Under the pieces are notes generated by a model, which searched no databases, was not told where the DNA came from, and saw only the letters and a program-made list of their open reading frames with translations. Shown here one piece after another: positions 10,961-20,863 of a stretch of 64,000 nucleotides of DNA. The stretch is from Demequina sp. (GTDB lineage Bacteria > Actinomycetota > Actinomycetes > Actinomycetales > Demequinaceae): the NCBI GenBank assembly GCA_024707205.1, contig JANQAD010000001.1, positions 2,445,979-2,509,978 of the forward strand, in the 5' to 3' direction. Both the position numbers and the translations under genes were made by a program. Every line of letters begins with the position of its first letter. The stretch's first letter is position 1.

Positions 10961-12736
10961 TCAGTCGCGCGTCTGCGACACCCAGGCCGCGTACAGCTCC
11001 GAATAGATGCCGCCGGCATCCACGAGCTCCTTGTGGTTGCCCACCTCGACGAGTTCGCCCTGCTCCATCACGCCGATGAGATCCGCTCGCTCCGCGGTCG
11101 ACAGCCGGTGCGCAATGACGACGGACGTGCGGCCCTGCATGAGCCCCTCGAGCGCGCGCGAGATGCGCACCTCGGTGGCGGGGTCAACTGCACTCGTCGC
11201 CTCGTCGAGGACCAACAGGTCGGGATCGCGAAGGTAGGCGCGCGCGATCGACACGAGCTGCCTCTCCCCCGCGCTGAGCAGCTCGCCGCGCGGTCCCACG
11301 TGCGTGTCGAGACCGTCGGGGAGCGTCGCGAGCCACGACTCGAGACCCAAAGACTCAAATGCCGCAAAGGCGCGGCGCGAGAGGTCGTCGTCGGCAGCGT
11401 CGGGCAGGGCGTACGCAAGGTTGGTGCGGATGGTGCCGTCGAAGAGGAAGCCCTCCTGCGGCACCACGGCGACCGACCGCCGCAACGACGACATCGGCAC
11501 GTCTCGCAGGTCTACACCGCCCACGCTGATCACGCCCTCGTTCGGGTCGATGAACCGCGACATGAGGCGCGCAAGGGTGGTCTTGCCGGAACCCGTCTGC
11601 CCCACGAGGGCGATGCGCTTGCCCGACGGCACGGTCAGGTCGATCCCCTTGAGGACTTCGGGGCCGCCTGGGTAGGTAAGCCGCACACCCTCGATCTTGA
11701 GCTCGCCGTGGCCGTGCGGGATGGGGGTGCCGTCCTCGCCCGGATCGGCGATCGTGACCTTGGCGTCGACGAGCTCGAGTACGCGCCGCCAGCCGACCAT
11801 CGCCCGCTGCAGTTCCGCGAGCATCTCGATGATCCAGTTGAGCGGGCCGGAGAACGTGTATACGAGGAACGGGAACGCGACGACGGTACCCACGGTCATG
11901 TCGCCGTTGAGGGCGAGCGCGGTGCCGCCGATGAGCGCGAGGCCCGTCGCGATCGACTGGGCGAGGACGCCGGACGAGCTGTTCGCGGCCGAGAGCATTG
12001 ATGCGCGGCGCTCCGCCTTGAGGATCTGATCGATCTGCTCCCCGAGCCGCGCCCGCATGCGCTGCTGCACGCCGTAGGAGCGGATGGTGGCGATGCCGAC
12101 CAGCTGCTCCGAGGTCGCGGCGAGCAGGTCGGCCATCATGATGCGGACCCGCTGGTAGGCGCGCCGCACGCGGGGCTGCACCCACAGGAGGGAGGCCACC
12201 GCAGGGATGAACGCGAGAAGCACCAGCAGCGCGAGCTTCCACGAGTAGAAGCACATGACGACGAAGACGATGCCCGATTCGAGGGCGGCGATCAGCATCG
12301 CTGCCCCCGTCCACTGCATGAGGTCGCGCATGGTGTCGACGTCGCCCGTGACGCGGGAGACATAGCGCCCGCGGGCCTCTTCGTTCTGCGTCAGCACAGA
12401 CAGTTCGTGCACCTTGGAGAACGCGTCGACGCGGAGGGTCGCGAGACCGGCCTCCGCAGCCCCGACCATGCGAGTGCGCACTCGCCACGCCACGACGGCA
12501 GAGATCAGCAGCACCACGACGCCCGCGAGTGCGTACTTCACGACGACGGTCGTGTCCACGCCCCCAGGGGCGAGGAGTCCCTTGTCAGTGATGCGCTGCG
12601 TGAGGAACGGCACCGCTGCCTGACCGGCCGCGGCGACGGCGGCGAGGGTGAGCGTGACGCCGAGACCCTTGCGGAACTCCGGGCTGACCTCGAAGCCGCG
12701 GCGGAAGGTCTCTTTGAGGCGGGGCTGGTCGCTCAT
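10961..12736 (-). CDS. ABC exporter half-transporter (catalytic-site Walker B)
   Basis: A 591-residue type-IV ABC half-exporter: six-helix membrane domain in roughly the first 320 residues, then a nucleotide-binding domain with Walker A VGQTGSGKTT, signature LSAGERQ and Walker B LLVLDEATSAVD. The catalytic Glu is present but the signature departs from LSGGQ. With the neighbour at 12733 it forms an asymmetric heterodimer: this Walker B pairs with the partner's canonical signature to give the consensus site. The start overlaps the partner's stop (ATGA). The substrate is unknown; such pairs export drugs, lipids or peptides. Confidence 0.92.
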   Translation of the reverse strand: MSDQPRLKETFRRGFEVSPEFRKGLGVTLTLAAVAAAGQAAVPFLTQRITDKGLLAPGGVDTTVVVKYALAGVVVLLISAVVAWRVRTRMVGAAEAGLATLRVDAFSKVHELSVLTQNEEARGRYVSRVTGDVDTMRDLMQWTGAAMLIAALESGIVFVVMCFYSWKLALLVLLAFIPAVASLLWVQPRVRRAYQRVRIMMADLLAATSEQLVGIATIRSYGVQQRMRARLGEQIDQILKAERRASMLSAANSSSGVLAQSIATGLALIGGTALALNGDMTVGTVVAFPFLVYTFSGPLNWIIEMLAELQRAMVGWRRVLELVDAKVTIADPGEDGTPIPHGHGELKIEGVRLTYPGGPEVLKGIDLTVPSGKRIALVGQTGSGKTTLARLMSRFIDPNEGVISVGGVDLRDVPMSSLRRSVAVVPQEGFLFDGTIRTNLAYALPDAADDDLSRRAFAAFESLGLESWLATLPDGLDTHVGPRGELLSAGERQLVSIARAYLRDPDLLVLDEATSAVDPATEVRISRALEGLMQGRTSVVIAHRLSTAERADLIGVMEQGELVEVGNHKELVDAGGIYSELYAAWVSQTRD

Positions 12737-14589
12737 CCGATGTACCCCGCTTCCTCTTCTGCCTGACGCTTGGTGTCTTCCTCGTAGGCGAGCACGAGCT
12801 CGCGGTAGCCGGGGTCGCGAGCGAGCAGGTCGGCGTGCGGTCCCGCGTCGATGACGCGGCCCTTGTCCACGTGGACCACATGGTCGGCGAGCAGGATCGA
12901 GGCGAGGCGGTAGGCGATGATCAGCACCGTTGGCCCGTTGCCGTCCTTGCTGAGTCCCGTGAGGATCTCGCGCTCCACGCGCGGGTCCACGGCGCTCGTC
13001 GCGTCGTCGAGAACGAGGATGCGCGGGGCGCGAACAAGGGCGCGCGCGAGCGCGAGCCGCTGCCTCTGCCCACCAGAGAGGTTCATGCCGCGCTCGTGGA
13101 GTTCGGCGTCGAGCCCACCGATCTGCTCCACGACGTCCGTGACGTTCGCGCGGCGAAGCGACTCCCAGATCTCCTCGTCCGCGAAGTCCTCGCCGAGTGT
13201 CACGTTGTCGCGCACGGTCCCCGCGAACACGAAGGCCGTCTGGGGCGCGAGCGCCACGTGGGACCCGAGCTCAGCGATCGTAGACAGGTCGATGTCGTCG
13301 AGCGTGATGTTGCCGCTCACCGGTCGAGCGAGCCGCGAGGCGGCGAGCGCGACCGTGGACTTGCCCGATCCCGTGGCGCCCACGAGTGCCGTGACGGTTC
13401 CGGGCTCAAGGTGCAGCGAGACATCACGGAGGATGACCGCGAGGTTCCCCTCGCCGTCGTCGGCTCCGATGTCGGCGCCATCGAAGCTCATGGTTCCCGC
13501 GCCATCGCGCTCCACGGCGACGTAGCCGGGCTCGTCTACCTCTGTCGCGGCCTGCGCGATCTCGCCGACGCGGCGGAAGGCGACGAGGGCGGACGGCATC
13601 TGCCCCAGCACCCAGCCGAGGCCGCGGATCGGCACCGACAGCAAAGTCACGAGGTAGATCGCGGAGACGACGTCGCCGATCGTGACCGCCCCCGCCGCGG
13701 CGCGGTACGCGCCGACGATCATGAGCGCCACCGAGCCAAGCGGCACGACGACGTCCATCATCGGCTCGAACCAGGCGGAGGTGCGGCCCGTGCGCGTGTC
13801 CGCGTCCCTGAGCCCCTTCGCCACAACGGCGAAGCGCGCGTTCTCCTTCTCCTCCGCGCCGAGCGCCTTGACGACGGTGCCGCCCTCGAAGCTCTCGTGC
13901 GCGATCGTCGAGACCTCGGAGCGCAGCGACTGCCCCAAGTCCCAGCGAGGCGTGATCACGCGCTCATAGGCGTAGTTGATGACAAGGATGACCGGGATGA
14001 CGGCCAGCGCGGTGACCGCAAGCCACACGTCCATGGAGAACAGCGCCCAACCGGCGGCGAACATCATCACCACGGACCCCGCGGCGAACGCGAACGGATG
14101 CAGCGTGTTGGTGGCGGTCTCCGAGTCGGACGACATCGCGGACAGCATGCGACCCGGCTGGTTCGCCCTGTGCCACCCGAGGGGAAGAGACGCGAGGGCG
14201 TCGGCAACCACACGGCGGTGACGGGCGCCAACGCCCGCTACGGCATTGCCCTGGAACGCGCGCCGCAGGTACACGAGGATCGCGTTAAGGATGCCGATGA
14301 GCAGGAAGACGCTGCCGGCCATGATGATCGCGGTCATCGGGTCCTGCGTGTACTCGCCCCACACGCCCTGAATCGGCTCGCCGCCTACCCCAGGGATCAC
14401 CACCTCGTCGGTGATGGTTCCCAAGAGGCGGCCGAACACGACCGTGGACAGCGAGAAGATCCCGGCGAAGCTGATGGACAGCGTGAAGCGCAACTTCTCC
14501 GTGCGCAGGGCGTGCATCAGCAGTTGCCCGGCCTTGTTCATGAAGCTGCCGGAGAGCTCGTAGTCGGCAGCCGTGGTCCGTGTGCTCAT
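12733..14589 (-). CDS. ABC exporter half-transporter (degenerate Walker B)
   Basis: A 618-residue ABC half-exporter, partner of the 10961 gene. The membrane domain is followed by Walker [12 protein letters not shown], canonical signature LSGGQRQR and Walker [13 protein letters not shown], in which the catalytic Glu is replaced by Asp. This is the usual sign of the non-hydrolytic site in heterodimeric exporters. The start overlaps the hisF stop (ATGA), so hisF and both ABC genes are probably one operon, although no functional link with histidine synthesis is evident. Confidence 0.92.
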   Translation of the reverse strand: MSTRTTAADYELSGSFMNKAGQLLMHALRTEKLRFTLSISFAGIFSLSTVVFGRLLGTITDEVVIPGVGGEPIQGVWGEYTQDPMTAIIMAGSVFLLIGILNAILVYLRRAFQGNAVAGVGARHRRVVADALASLPLGWHRANQPGRMLSAMSSDSETATNTLHPFAFAAGSVVMMFAAGWALFSMDVWLAVTALAVIPVILVINYAYERVITPRWDLGQSLRSEVSTIAHESFEGGTVVKALGAEEKENARFAVVAKGLRDADTRTGRTSAWFEPMMDVVVPLGSVALMIVGAYRAAAGAVTIGDVVSAIYLVTLLSVPIRGLGWVLGQMPSALVAFRRVGEIAQAATEVDEPGYVAVERDGAGTMSFDGADIGADDGEGNLAVILRDVSLHLEPGTVTALVGATGSGKSTVALAASRLARPVSGNITLDDIDLSTIAELGSHVALAPQTAFVFAGTVRDNVTLGEDFADEEIWESLRRANVTDVVEQIGGLDAELHERGMNLSGGQRQRLALARALVRAPRILVLDDATSAVDPRVEREILTGLSKDGNGPTVLIIAYRLASILLADHVVHVDKGRVIDAGPHADLLARDPGYRELVLAYEEDTKRQAEEEAGYIG

Positions 14590-15356
14590 CGAACGTCGAT
14601 TCCCGCGGCGCGCATGTGCTCCTTGACCTCGCCGATGGTCAGCGTGCCGAAGTGGAAGACGCTCGCGGCGAGCACTGCGTCCGCGCCGGCCTGGGCGGCC
14701 GCGACGAAGTCCTCCACGCGCCCGGCGCCGCCGGACGCGATGAGCGGCACCTTCACCACGTCGCGCACCTCCTTGATCATCGTCACATCAAAGCCGCCGG
14801 TGGTCCCGTCGGCATCCATCGAGTTGAGCAGGATCTCTCCCGCCCCAAGCTCCTCGCCCCGGCGTGCCCACTCGATCGCATCGATCCCCGTGCCGCGGCG
14901 CCCGCCATGAGTGGTGACCTCATACCCACTGGCCGTGTGCACCCCGTCCCCACAGCGTCGGGCATCTACGGACAGAACCAGCACCTGGCTGCCGAAGCGG
15001 CGGGAGATCTCGGCGATGAGCTCCGGGCGCGCGATGGCCGCGGTGTTCACGCTCACTTTATCCGCGCCGGCGCGCAGCAGCGTGTCGACGTCGTCCGCCG
15101 AGCGCACGCCACCGCCCACCGTAAGCGGCACAAAGACCTGGTCGGCCGTGCGGCGCACCACATCGACCATCGTCTCGCGGCCCGACGCCGAGGCTGAGAC
15201 ATCGAGGAACGTCACCTCATCTGCGCCTTCGGTTCCGTACCGCGCGGCAAGTTCGACGGGGTCGCCGGCATCGCGCAGGTTCGCAAAGTTGACGCCCTTG
15301 ACCACTCGGCCGGCGTCAACATCAAGACAGGGAATGACCCTCACTGCAACGCCCAT
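14586..15356 (-). CDS. hisF: imidazole glycerol phosphate synthase subunit HisF
   Basis: Cyclase subunit that uses ammonia from HisH to make imidazole-glycerol phosphate and AICAR. The 256-residue TIM barrel shows RVIPCLDVD (catalytic Asp12), [14 protein letters not shown] and LSVDARR (second catalytic Asp). The ATG at 15356 overlaps the stop of the FKBP gene (TGATG); an in-frame ATG six codons upstream is less likely. HisH and the remaining his genes are outside the window. Confidence 0.95.
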   Translation of the reverse strand: MGVAVRVIPCLDVDAGRVVKGVNFANLRDAGDPVELAARYGTEGADEVTFLDVSASASGRETMVDVVRRTADQVFVPLTVGGGVRSADDVDTLLRAGADKVSVNTAAIARPELIAEISRRFGSQVLVLSVDARRCGDGVHTASGYEVTTHGGRRGTGIDAIEWARRGEELGAGEILLNSMDADGTTGGFDVTMIKEVRDVVKVPLIASGGAGRVEDFVAAAQAGADAVLAASVFHFGTLTIGEVKEHMRAAGIDVR

Positions 15357-16276
15357 CACTCGACCGGCGTCCATACGTCGAGGATGTCTACGACGAACAC
15401 GAGCGTGCCCTCTTCGGGGTAGCCGAACTGCGGCGGCGCGACAACGAGCACCTGCGATCCGGTGGTCTGGTCGAGAAGCGCCTCATCGAGAGCCGGAATC
15501 AGCTGCCCAGTGCCGAGCTGCGTGGAGAACGGCGCCGTGTCCTCCGGCCACGAGGACGAGTACTCCGTCCCGTCCTTCCAGCGCACGGCCTTGTAGTTGA
15601 CGAGGATGTAGGAGCCGTCCTTGACCTGAAGTCCGTTGCCCTGAATGAGCGTCTCCGACTGAACGGTCGTCGGCTCCTTCAGGTCATCAGGGATGGTGAT
15701 CGTCGGCTCACCCGTGTCCTTGTCGACGGTCACGGTTGGCAGGTCCGTTCGGGGCTCGATCTCGGTGCCGACCGCCCGATCCGACAGCACGTCGACGACG
15801 AGCGCGACCGTTGGCTCCGGTGCGGGAGCGGCGCTCGAGCCTCCCGGAGTCAGCGTGCCCTCCTTGGTGGCGGGCGCGACCACGAGAACGCGCATGCCGA
15901 CGTTGCCGTCGATCAGCAGGTCGTAGAGGTTGTCGCCGAGAACCTCGCGCGCGAGGACGTAGGAGCGCGGGAGCCCATCGAACGTGTTGACGATCTCCGA
16001 GCCGTCGGAGAGCGAGACGCCGTACACGTCGAGCAGCAGCGGCTGGTTGTCGACGAGAGGCGCCCCATCGCCCTCGAACACGACCTTGCCTTGGGGCTCG
16101 GTGAACGTCTTGCCTTCGGGAAGCGTGATCGTGGGCGCGAGTCCGTCCGAGACGCCGATCGAGATCTCGTCGATGTCCGCCGAGGTGTCGCTTGCGGTCG
16201 CGTCTGGGCTCACCTTGGAGCAGGCCGTCAGGGTGAGCAACGCCAAGGCGACGGCCGCGAGGGCACGAGCGCGCAT
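15356..16276 (-). CDS. FKBP-type peptidyl-prolyl isomerase lipoprotein
   Basis: 306 residues with a lipoprotein signal (hydrophobic core, lipobox LTAC, Cys19), so it is anchored on the outside of the membrane. Two FKBP-like domains follow, about residues 75-175 and 205-306; the second shows [22 protein letters not shown] and [10 protein letters not shown], the usual FKBP core. It probably helps fold exported proteins. A GGAAGGGA ribosome site precedes the ATG. It follows pafA by 48 bases, and its stop overlaps hisF. Confidence 0.9.
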   Translation of the reverse strand: MRARALAAVALALLTLTACSKVSPDATASDTSADIDEISIGVSDGLAPTITLPEGKTFTEPQGKVVFEGDGAPLVDNQPLLLDVYGVSLSDGSEIVNTFDGLPRSYVLAREVLGDNLYDLLIDGNVGMRVLVVAPATKEGTLTPGGSSAAPAPEPTVALVVDVLSDRAVGTEIEPRTDLPTVTVDKDTGEPTITIPDDLKEPTTVQSETLIQGNGLQVKDGSYILVNYKAVRWKDGTEYSSSWPEDTAPFSTQLGTGQLIPALDEALLDQTTGSQVLVVAPPQFGYPEEGTLVFVVDILDVWTPVE

Positions 16277-16324
16277 GAGCGTCCCTTCCAGGGGGTTGGT
16301 GGAGGAGCGTCCAGTATACGGAAA

Positions 16325-17733
16325 TCAGGCTATGGCCAACGACTCGATGAGCTCGTCGACGCGCCCGTCCGCGCTGCGGAACGGGTCCTTGAGGAGCACG
16401 GTTCGCGACTCCTCACCCGTGACTTTGAGATGCACCCAGTCCACGGTGTAATCACGACCGGCACTGCTCGCCGCCTGCACGAACGCGCCGCGCAAATGAG
16501 CCCTGGTCGAGGTCGGCGCCGTGGTGGTCGCACGCTCAATGCGCGAGTCGTCGATCACGCGCTTGACGAGTCCCTGCGACTGAAGGCGGTAGAACAGGCC
16601 GTGCTCCGGGGAGACGTCGTGGAACGCGAGCTCGAGGCGGGCGAGGCGCGGGTCGTCGAGACGGCAGCCGAGTCGCTCCTGGTACCGATTGAGGATCTTG
16701 AGCTTGATCGCCCAGTCGAGCTCAGTGTCGATGAGCGAGAAGTCCTGGTTCCGCACGGCGTCGATCCCCGTTGCCACAGATCCAGGACCCGCTCGACCTC
16801 GTCGGTGACCGCGATGATGCCGCCGAGGTGTCCGCGCACCAAGTCCAGGTACGCCTGCTGGACCTCGACCGCGGTCAAGTGCCCCCCGTCGGCCAACTCA
16901 ACGGTGGCCTTGCCGCCCAGGTCGTGCGCCACATCGCGGATCGCCTGCATCTCGCGCGCCAGGGCCAGTCCCGGCATCCTCACGCGCGCCTCCATGAGCC
17001 GCAGAATCAGGTCCGTTGAGCCCATCTTCAGCAGCGTCGTCGGCTCCGCCATCGTGGAGTCGCCGACGATGACGTGCATGCGGCGGTACAGCTCGGCATT
17101 GGCGTGCGGCTCGTCTCGCGTGTTGATCATGGGGCGAGACCGCGTTGTCGCTGAGCTCATGCCCTCCCACATGTGGTCCGCGCGCGGCGAGAAACTGAAG
17201 TGCGCGCCCTGCGGGGTGCGCGTGACGCAACCGGCGCCCGTCACAATCTGGCGCGTCACCAGGAACGGGAGCAGCTCGCTCGCGAATGCCTTGAAGTCGG
17301 CGCGGCGGCGCACCAGGTAGTTCTCGTGGCAGCCGTAGGAGTTCCCGGCGGAGTCCGTGTTGTTCTTGTAGAGGTGGATGGTGCCCTCAACGCCCACGGC
17401 GCGCAGCCGCTCCTCGCCGCCGGCGACGAGTCTCTGCACGATGCGTTCCCCCGCCTTGTCCAGCGCGATCAGGTCCGTCAGGTTGTCCGCCTCCGCGGTG
17501 GCGTACTCGGGGTGCGCGCCCACGTCGATGTACAGCCGCGAGCCGTTCGTGAGGAACACGTTGGAGGACCGCCCCCATTGCACCACGGAGTGAAAGAGGT
17601 GGCCCGCGACCTCCTCGGGCGTGATGGGTCGCGTGGTGGCGGTGTCGAGGTGGAGCCCGAACTCGGTCTCGAGCCCAAAGATGCGGCGGGCGGGGTCAAC
17701 CTCAAGCGGCGGCGGGACGTCTGGGCTAATCAT
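16325..17733 (-). CDS. pafA: Pup-protein ligase PafA (frameshifted)
   Basis: Ligates the C-terminal Glu of deamidated Pup to lysines of target proteins, using ATP. The first part shows FGLETEFGLH, SRLYIDVGAHPEYATAE and LYKNNTDSAGNSYGCHENY, the conserved glutamine-synthetase-like core. At 16766-16769 a run of four C (plus strand) breaks the frame; adding one base joins VLDLWQRG to IDAVRNQDFSLIDTELDW and restores a 469-residue protein of normal size. The break is probably a sequencing error. The start lies 20 bases downstream of pup, leaving no room for the prcBA genes often found there. Confidence 0.93.
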
Positions 17734-17753
17734 GTGGGCTGCTGCTCACCGGC

Positions 17754-17936
17754 TTACTGTCCGCCCTTCTGCACGAACGAGCGCACAAACTGCTCCGCGT
17801 TGACCTGCAGCGAGCCGTCGATCTCGTCGAGCAAGGCGTCGAGAGCGTCAGTGCTCTGCGCGGGCGCCGCGGGCGGCGGCGCGTCGTCGGGAACGTCGTC
17901 GTCGAAGGAGTCCTGGTTGACGCTTTGCTGAGGCAT
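17754..17936 (-). CDS. pup: prokaryotic ubiquitin-like protein Pup
   Basis: 60-residue intrinsically disordered protein tag. It has the acidic, Asp/Pro-rich first half, the helical segment DALLDEIDGSLQVNAEQFVRSF that binds the Mpa coiled coil, and the C-terminus KGGQ. The terminal Gln means Dop must deamidate it to Glu before ligation. A -10 hexamer six bases upstream, inside the end of dop, suggests its own leaderless transcript, which would allow higher expression than dop. Confidence 0.96.
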   Translation of the reverse strand: MPQQSVNQDSFDDDVPDDAPPPAAPAQSTDALDALLDEIDGSLQVNAEQFVRSFVQKGGQ

Positions 17937-17942
17937 ACGGCC

Positions 17943-17948
17943 ACTCTA
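17943..17948 (-). promoter_or_regulatory. leaderless -10 element of pup
   Basis: TAGAGT (TAnnnT) ends six bases before the pup ATG and overlaps the dop stop codon. The spacing predicts transcription starting on the pup start codon. Confidence 0.5.
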
Positions 17949-19454
17949 CCCGCGCAGCAACTCGTCAAGGAGGGGGTGGCTGCCCGACGCTGGGTCGTCC
18001 AGGTGCACCACCTCAAGATGGCCGTGGGCCTCGTCGCGGTCGAGGACGACGGTCGACCAGCCTGCGGCGTCGACCACGTCCGGGAGCGCGGCGATGACGG
18101 CGCCGCGAAGGTACGCGCGGGTATCGCTCGGGGCGGTGGTCATCGCGGCGGCGACCTCCGCGTCGGTCGCGAGGCGCTCCACCTGACCCGCGGCGGCGAG
18201 CCGAGCGGACAGCCCCGTGCCGAGCTGGCTCCACACGATGTCGCTCGCCACGATGCGTGGGTCGTCCCAGGGAGCGTCCTTGCCGTCCTGACCGTACTTG
18301 GAGCGCATGCGGCCGAGCAGCTGCAGCTTGGCGACCCACTCCACCTCTCGCGCGGTCTCGAAGATGTCCCTGCCGAGCCGCTCAAGCAGCGACTCCCAGC
18401 GCGCGACCACCTGGGCGTCGGTCGCATCCGCGACGTATTCGCGGGCGATCTCGAGCAGCGCCCGCTGAATCTGGAGAGCGGTGGCGAGAGTGCCGTCGGC
18501 CAGTTGCAGCGTCTCGCGGAGCGTGAGGTCACGCGAGACGCGCTGCACGTCGCCGACGGGCTCGGCCAGCACGAGGGCGTCCAGCCGTTCGTCCTCGGCC
18601 TCAATGGCGGTCAGTACCAGGGATGTCGTTCCGAGCTTCATGAAAGTGGCGACGTCGAAGGTGGTGGCGTCGCCGATGATGATGTGGAGGCGGCGCCAGC
18701 GCTTGCGGTCCGAGTGCGGCTCGTCGCGAGAGTTGACGATGGGGCGGCGCAGCGTGGTCTCGAGGCCAACCTCGGCCTCCATGTAGTCGGCTCGCTGGGA
18801 GATCTGGAAGCCCGGCAGCTCACCGCGCATCCCCAGACCCACTCGGCCCGCGCCCGTGTACACCTGGCGCGTCACGAGGTGCGGCGTGAGACGCCGCGCC
18901 AACAGGTCAAAGTCAACATCGCGGCGGATCTGGAAGTTCTCGTGCGTCCCGTAGCTCGCGCCCTTGCCGTCGACGTTGTTCTTGTAGAGGCTCACCTCGG
19001 TGCCCTCCGCGGCCGCGAAGGCCGCAGCGGCCTCGAGCGCGATCGCGTCCCCGGCGCGGTCCCAGACCACGGCGTCGCGCGCGTTGGTGACCTCGGGCCC
19101 GCTGTACTCGGGGTGAGCGTGGTCAACGTAGAAGCGCGAGCCGTTGGTGAGGACGGCGTTGAGGTGCGCCGGGTCCTCCCACGACCCGCGGCGCCGGCGC
19201 AGCGTCACCGCGTTCGCCTCCGCGTTGAACTCGTGGGCGTCGGTCAGCAGCTCCGGGATCACGTGAGTCCTTGGCAGCCTCCGGCCCCGCTGATCCATGA
19301 GCGGATCCTCGCCGCCATAGTCCCAGCGGGTGGTGCGCTCCCCCGCCCACGCGCGGCACCCGCTTACTAGCAGGGATGACAGGAGAATGGGGTTGGCGCG
19401 GGGGTCCGCGGGATCGGTGATGCCGTACTCGGTCTCGAGACCGACAATCCGCAT
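17946..19454 (-). CDS. dop: Pup deamidase/depupylase
   Basis: Deamidates the Pup C-terminal Gln and removes Pup from conjugates. It is a homologue of PafA with RIVGLETEYGI at the start, SRFYVDHAHPEYSGPE, LYKNNVDGKGASYGTHENF and RPIVNSRDEPH. The ATG at 19454 overlaps the mpa stop (TGATG) and gives 502 residues, the family length. The longer open frame upstream is the end of mpa read in another frame. The frame is intact. Confidence 0.96.
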   Translation of the reverse strand: MRIVGLETEYGITDPADPRANPILLSSLLVSGCRAWAGERTTRWDYGGEDPLMDQRGRRLPRTHVIPELLTDAHEFNAEANAVTLRRRRGSWEDPAHLNAVLTNGSRFYVDHAHPEYSGPEVTNARDAVVWDRAGDAIALEAAAAFAAAEGTEVSLYKNNVDGKGASYGTHENFQIRRDVDFDLLARRLTPHLVTRQVYTGAGRVGLGMRGELPGFQISQRADYMEAEVGLETTLRRPIVNSRDEPHSDRKRWRRLHIIIGDATTFDVATFMKLGTTSLVLTAIEAEDERLDALVLAEPVGDVQRVSRDLTLRETLQLADGTLATALQIQRALLEIAREYVADATDAQVVARWESLLERLGRDIFETAREVEWVAKLQLLGRMRSKYGQDGKDAPWDDPRIVASDIVWSQLGTGLSARLAAAGQVERLATDAEVAAAMTTAPSDTRAYLRGAVIAALPDVVDAAGWSTVVLDRDEAHGHLEVVHLDDPASGSHPLLDELLRG

Positions 19455-20863
19455 CAGGCGCCGCCGAGGTTCTTGGCCGCCACCGCCCTCGCCTCGGCGA
19501 GCTCCTGGTCCGCGGCCCACCGCAAGTGATCGGCCTTGATGCCGCGCGACTCACCTGCGACGGCGGCTTTGATGGCTGCGGTCTTCGCGCGGTCGACGAC
19601 GTTGCGCACCAGGGCGCCGGAGACGAAGTGCTTGGCGTCCGGATGGGAGAAGATCTGATCCACGGCGGTGGCGGTGAGCGCGCGCACGGTCGCGACGCGG
19701 TCGCTCCCGTGCCGAGCAAGCTCCTCGCCGTTGAGAGGGAGGTCCGGAGTCAGATAGATCGAGAAGATGTCCGCCGCTCCCGCCGCATCCGGCCGCGCGA
19801 CCTCGATCTTCACGTCAAGGCGGCCCGGCCGCAGGATCGCGGGGTCGATCATGTCCTCGCGGTTGGATGCGCCGATCACGATGACGTTGCCGAGGGCCTC
19901 GACGCCGTCGAGCTCGGTGAGCAGCTGCGGCACGATCGTGGTCTCCATGTCAGAGCTCACCCCTGAGCCGCGGGCGCGGAACAGCGCCTCCATCTCGTCG
20001 AAGAACACGACCACCGGAGCGCCGCTGTGCGCCTTGGCGCGGGCGCGCTCAAAGATGGTGCGGATGTAGCGCTCGGTCTCGCCCACGTACTTGTTGAGCA
20101 GCTCCGGGCCTTTGACGGACAGGAAGTAGCTGCGGTCCGTTCCCACTGCCTCCCCAAGCGAGTGCGCAACGGCCTTCGCGATGAGCGTCTTTCCGCAACC
20201 GGGAGGGCCGTAGAGCAGCAGGCCGCGCGGCGGGCGCAGGTTGTGCTCCTTGTACAGCTCGGGGTGGCGCAGCGGCAGCTCGATGGCGTCGCGGATGCGC
20301 TCGATCTGCGGGCCGAGGCCGCCGATGGAGCGGTAGTCCACGTCCGGCACCTCCTCGAGCAGCAGCGCCTCGACGCCCGTGCGCTCCACTCGCTCGCTCG
20401 CGAGTCCCGTGCGCGGGTCGATGATGACGGTGTCGCCCTCGTGGAGCTTCGCGTGCGCGTTTCCGCCGATGAGCTCCACGACGCGCTCGTCCTCGCCGCG
20501 CGCCACTACGAGCACTCGCGTGTCGTCGATGACCTCGCGAACGATCGCGGCCTGGCCAACGCGCTCGGGATCCGCGACGTCGACGATCACGCTCATGGCG
20601 TTGAGCAGCACCTCGTCGCCGATCTGCGGCTGCTTCTCGAGAGTGGGGAGCACCGCGACGCGCATACGGCGGCCGTTCGCCACCACATCAGCGTGCTTTC
20701 CCGCCCACGCCACGAAGGTCGCGAAGGTCTGCGGTGGGGCCGACGCCTCCGCGAGCTTCTCCTTCATCTCGCCGAGCTGATCGCGAGCGAGGGTGAGGAG
20801 GCGCTGAAGTTCTGAGTTGCGCGCCTCCAGCGACGCGACCCTGCTGTCGTTCTCCACGGTCAT
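19454..20863 (-). CDS. mpa: Mpa/ARC AAA ATPase, C-terminally short
   Basis: Hexameric unfoldase that recognises Pup. An N-terminal coiled coil (about residues 5-42) is followed by OB-fold domains and an AAA module with Walker A GPPGCGKT, Walker B VVFFDEME and sensor GASNRED. The protein ends at residue 469 in AVAAKNLGGA. The conserved tail of proteasome-coupled Mpa, including the final QYL-type docking motif, is absent. The dop start overlaps the stop, so this end is not a local frame error. It may act as a proteasome-independent unfoldase, as proposed for ARC in corynebacteria. The start overlaps the trmI stop (ATGA). Confidence 0.92.
   Translation of the reverse strand: MTVENDSRVASLEARNSELQRLLTLARDQLGEMKEKLAEASAPPQTFATFVAWAGKHADVVANGRRMRVAVLPTLEKQPQIGDEVLLNAMSVIVDVADPERVGQAAIVREVIDDTRVLVVARGEDERVVELIGGNAHAKLHEGDTVIIDPRTGLASERVERTGVEALLLEEVPDVDYRSIGGLGPQIERIRDAIELPLRHPELYKEHNLRPPRGLLLYGPPGCGKTLIAKAVAHSLGEAVGTDRSYFLSVKGPELLNKYVGETERYIRTIFERARAKAHSGAPVVVFFDEMEALFRARGSGVSSDMETTIVPQLLTELDGVEALGNVIVIGASNREDMIDPAILRPGRLDVKIEVARPDAAGAADIFSIYLTPDLPLNGEELARHGSDRVATVRALTATAVDQIFSHPDAKHFVSGALVRNVVDRAKTAAIKAAVAGESRGIKADHLRWAADQELAEARAVAAKNLGGA

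Noticed and set aside
12835-14910. 691-codon plus-strand open frame opposite the ABC exporter and hisF
   Set aside because: Composition is His/Arg/Glu-rich as expected for the complement of real GC-rich codons, and both covered genes are certain.
17925-19370. 481-codon plus-strand open frame opposite dop
   Set aside because: It is a shadow of dop; no recognisable domain and no ribosome site.
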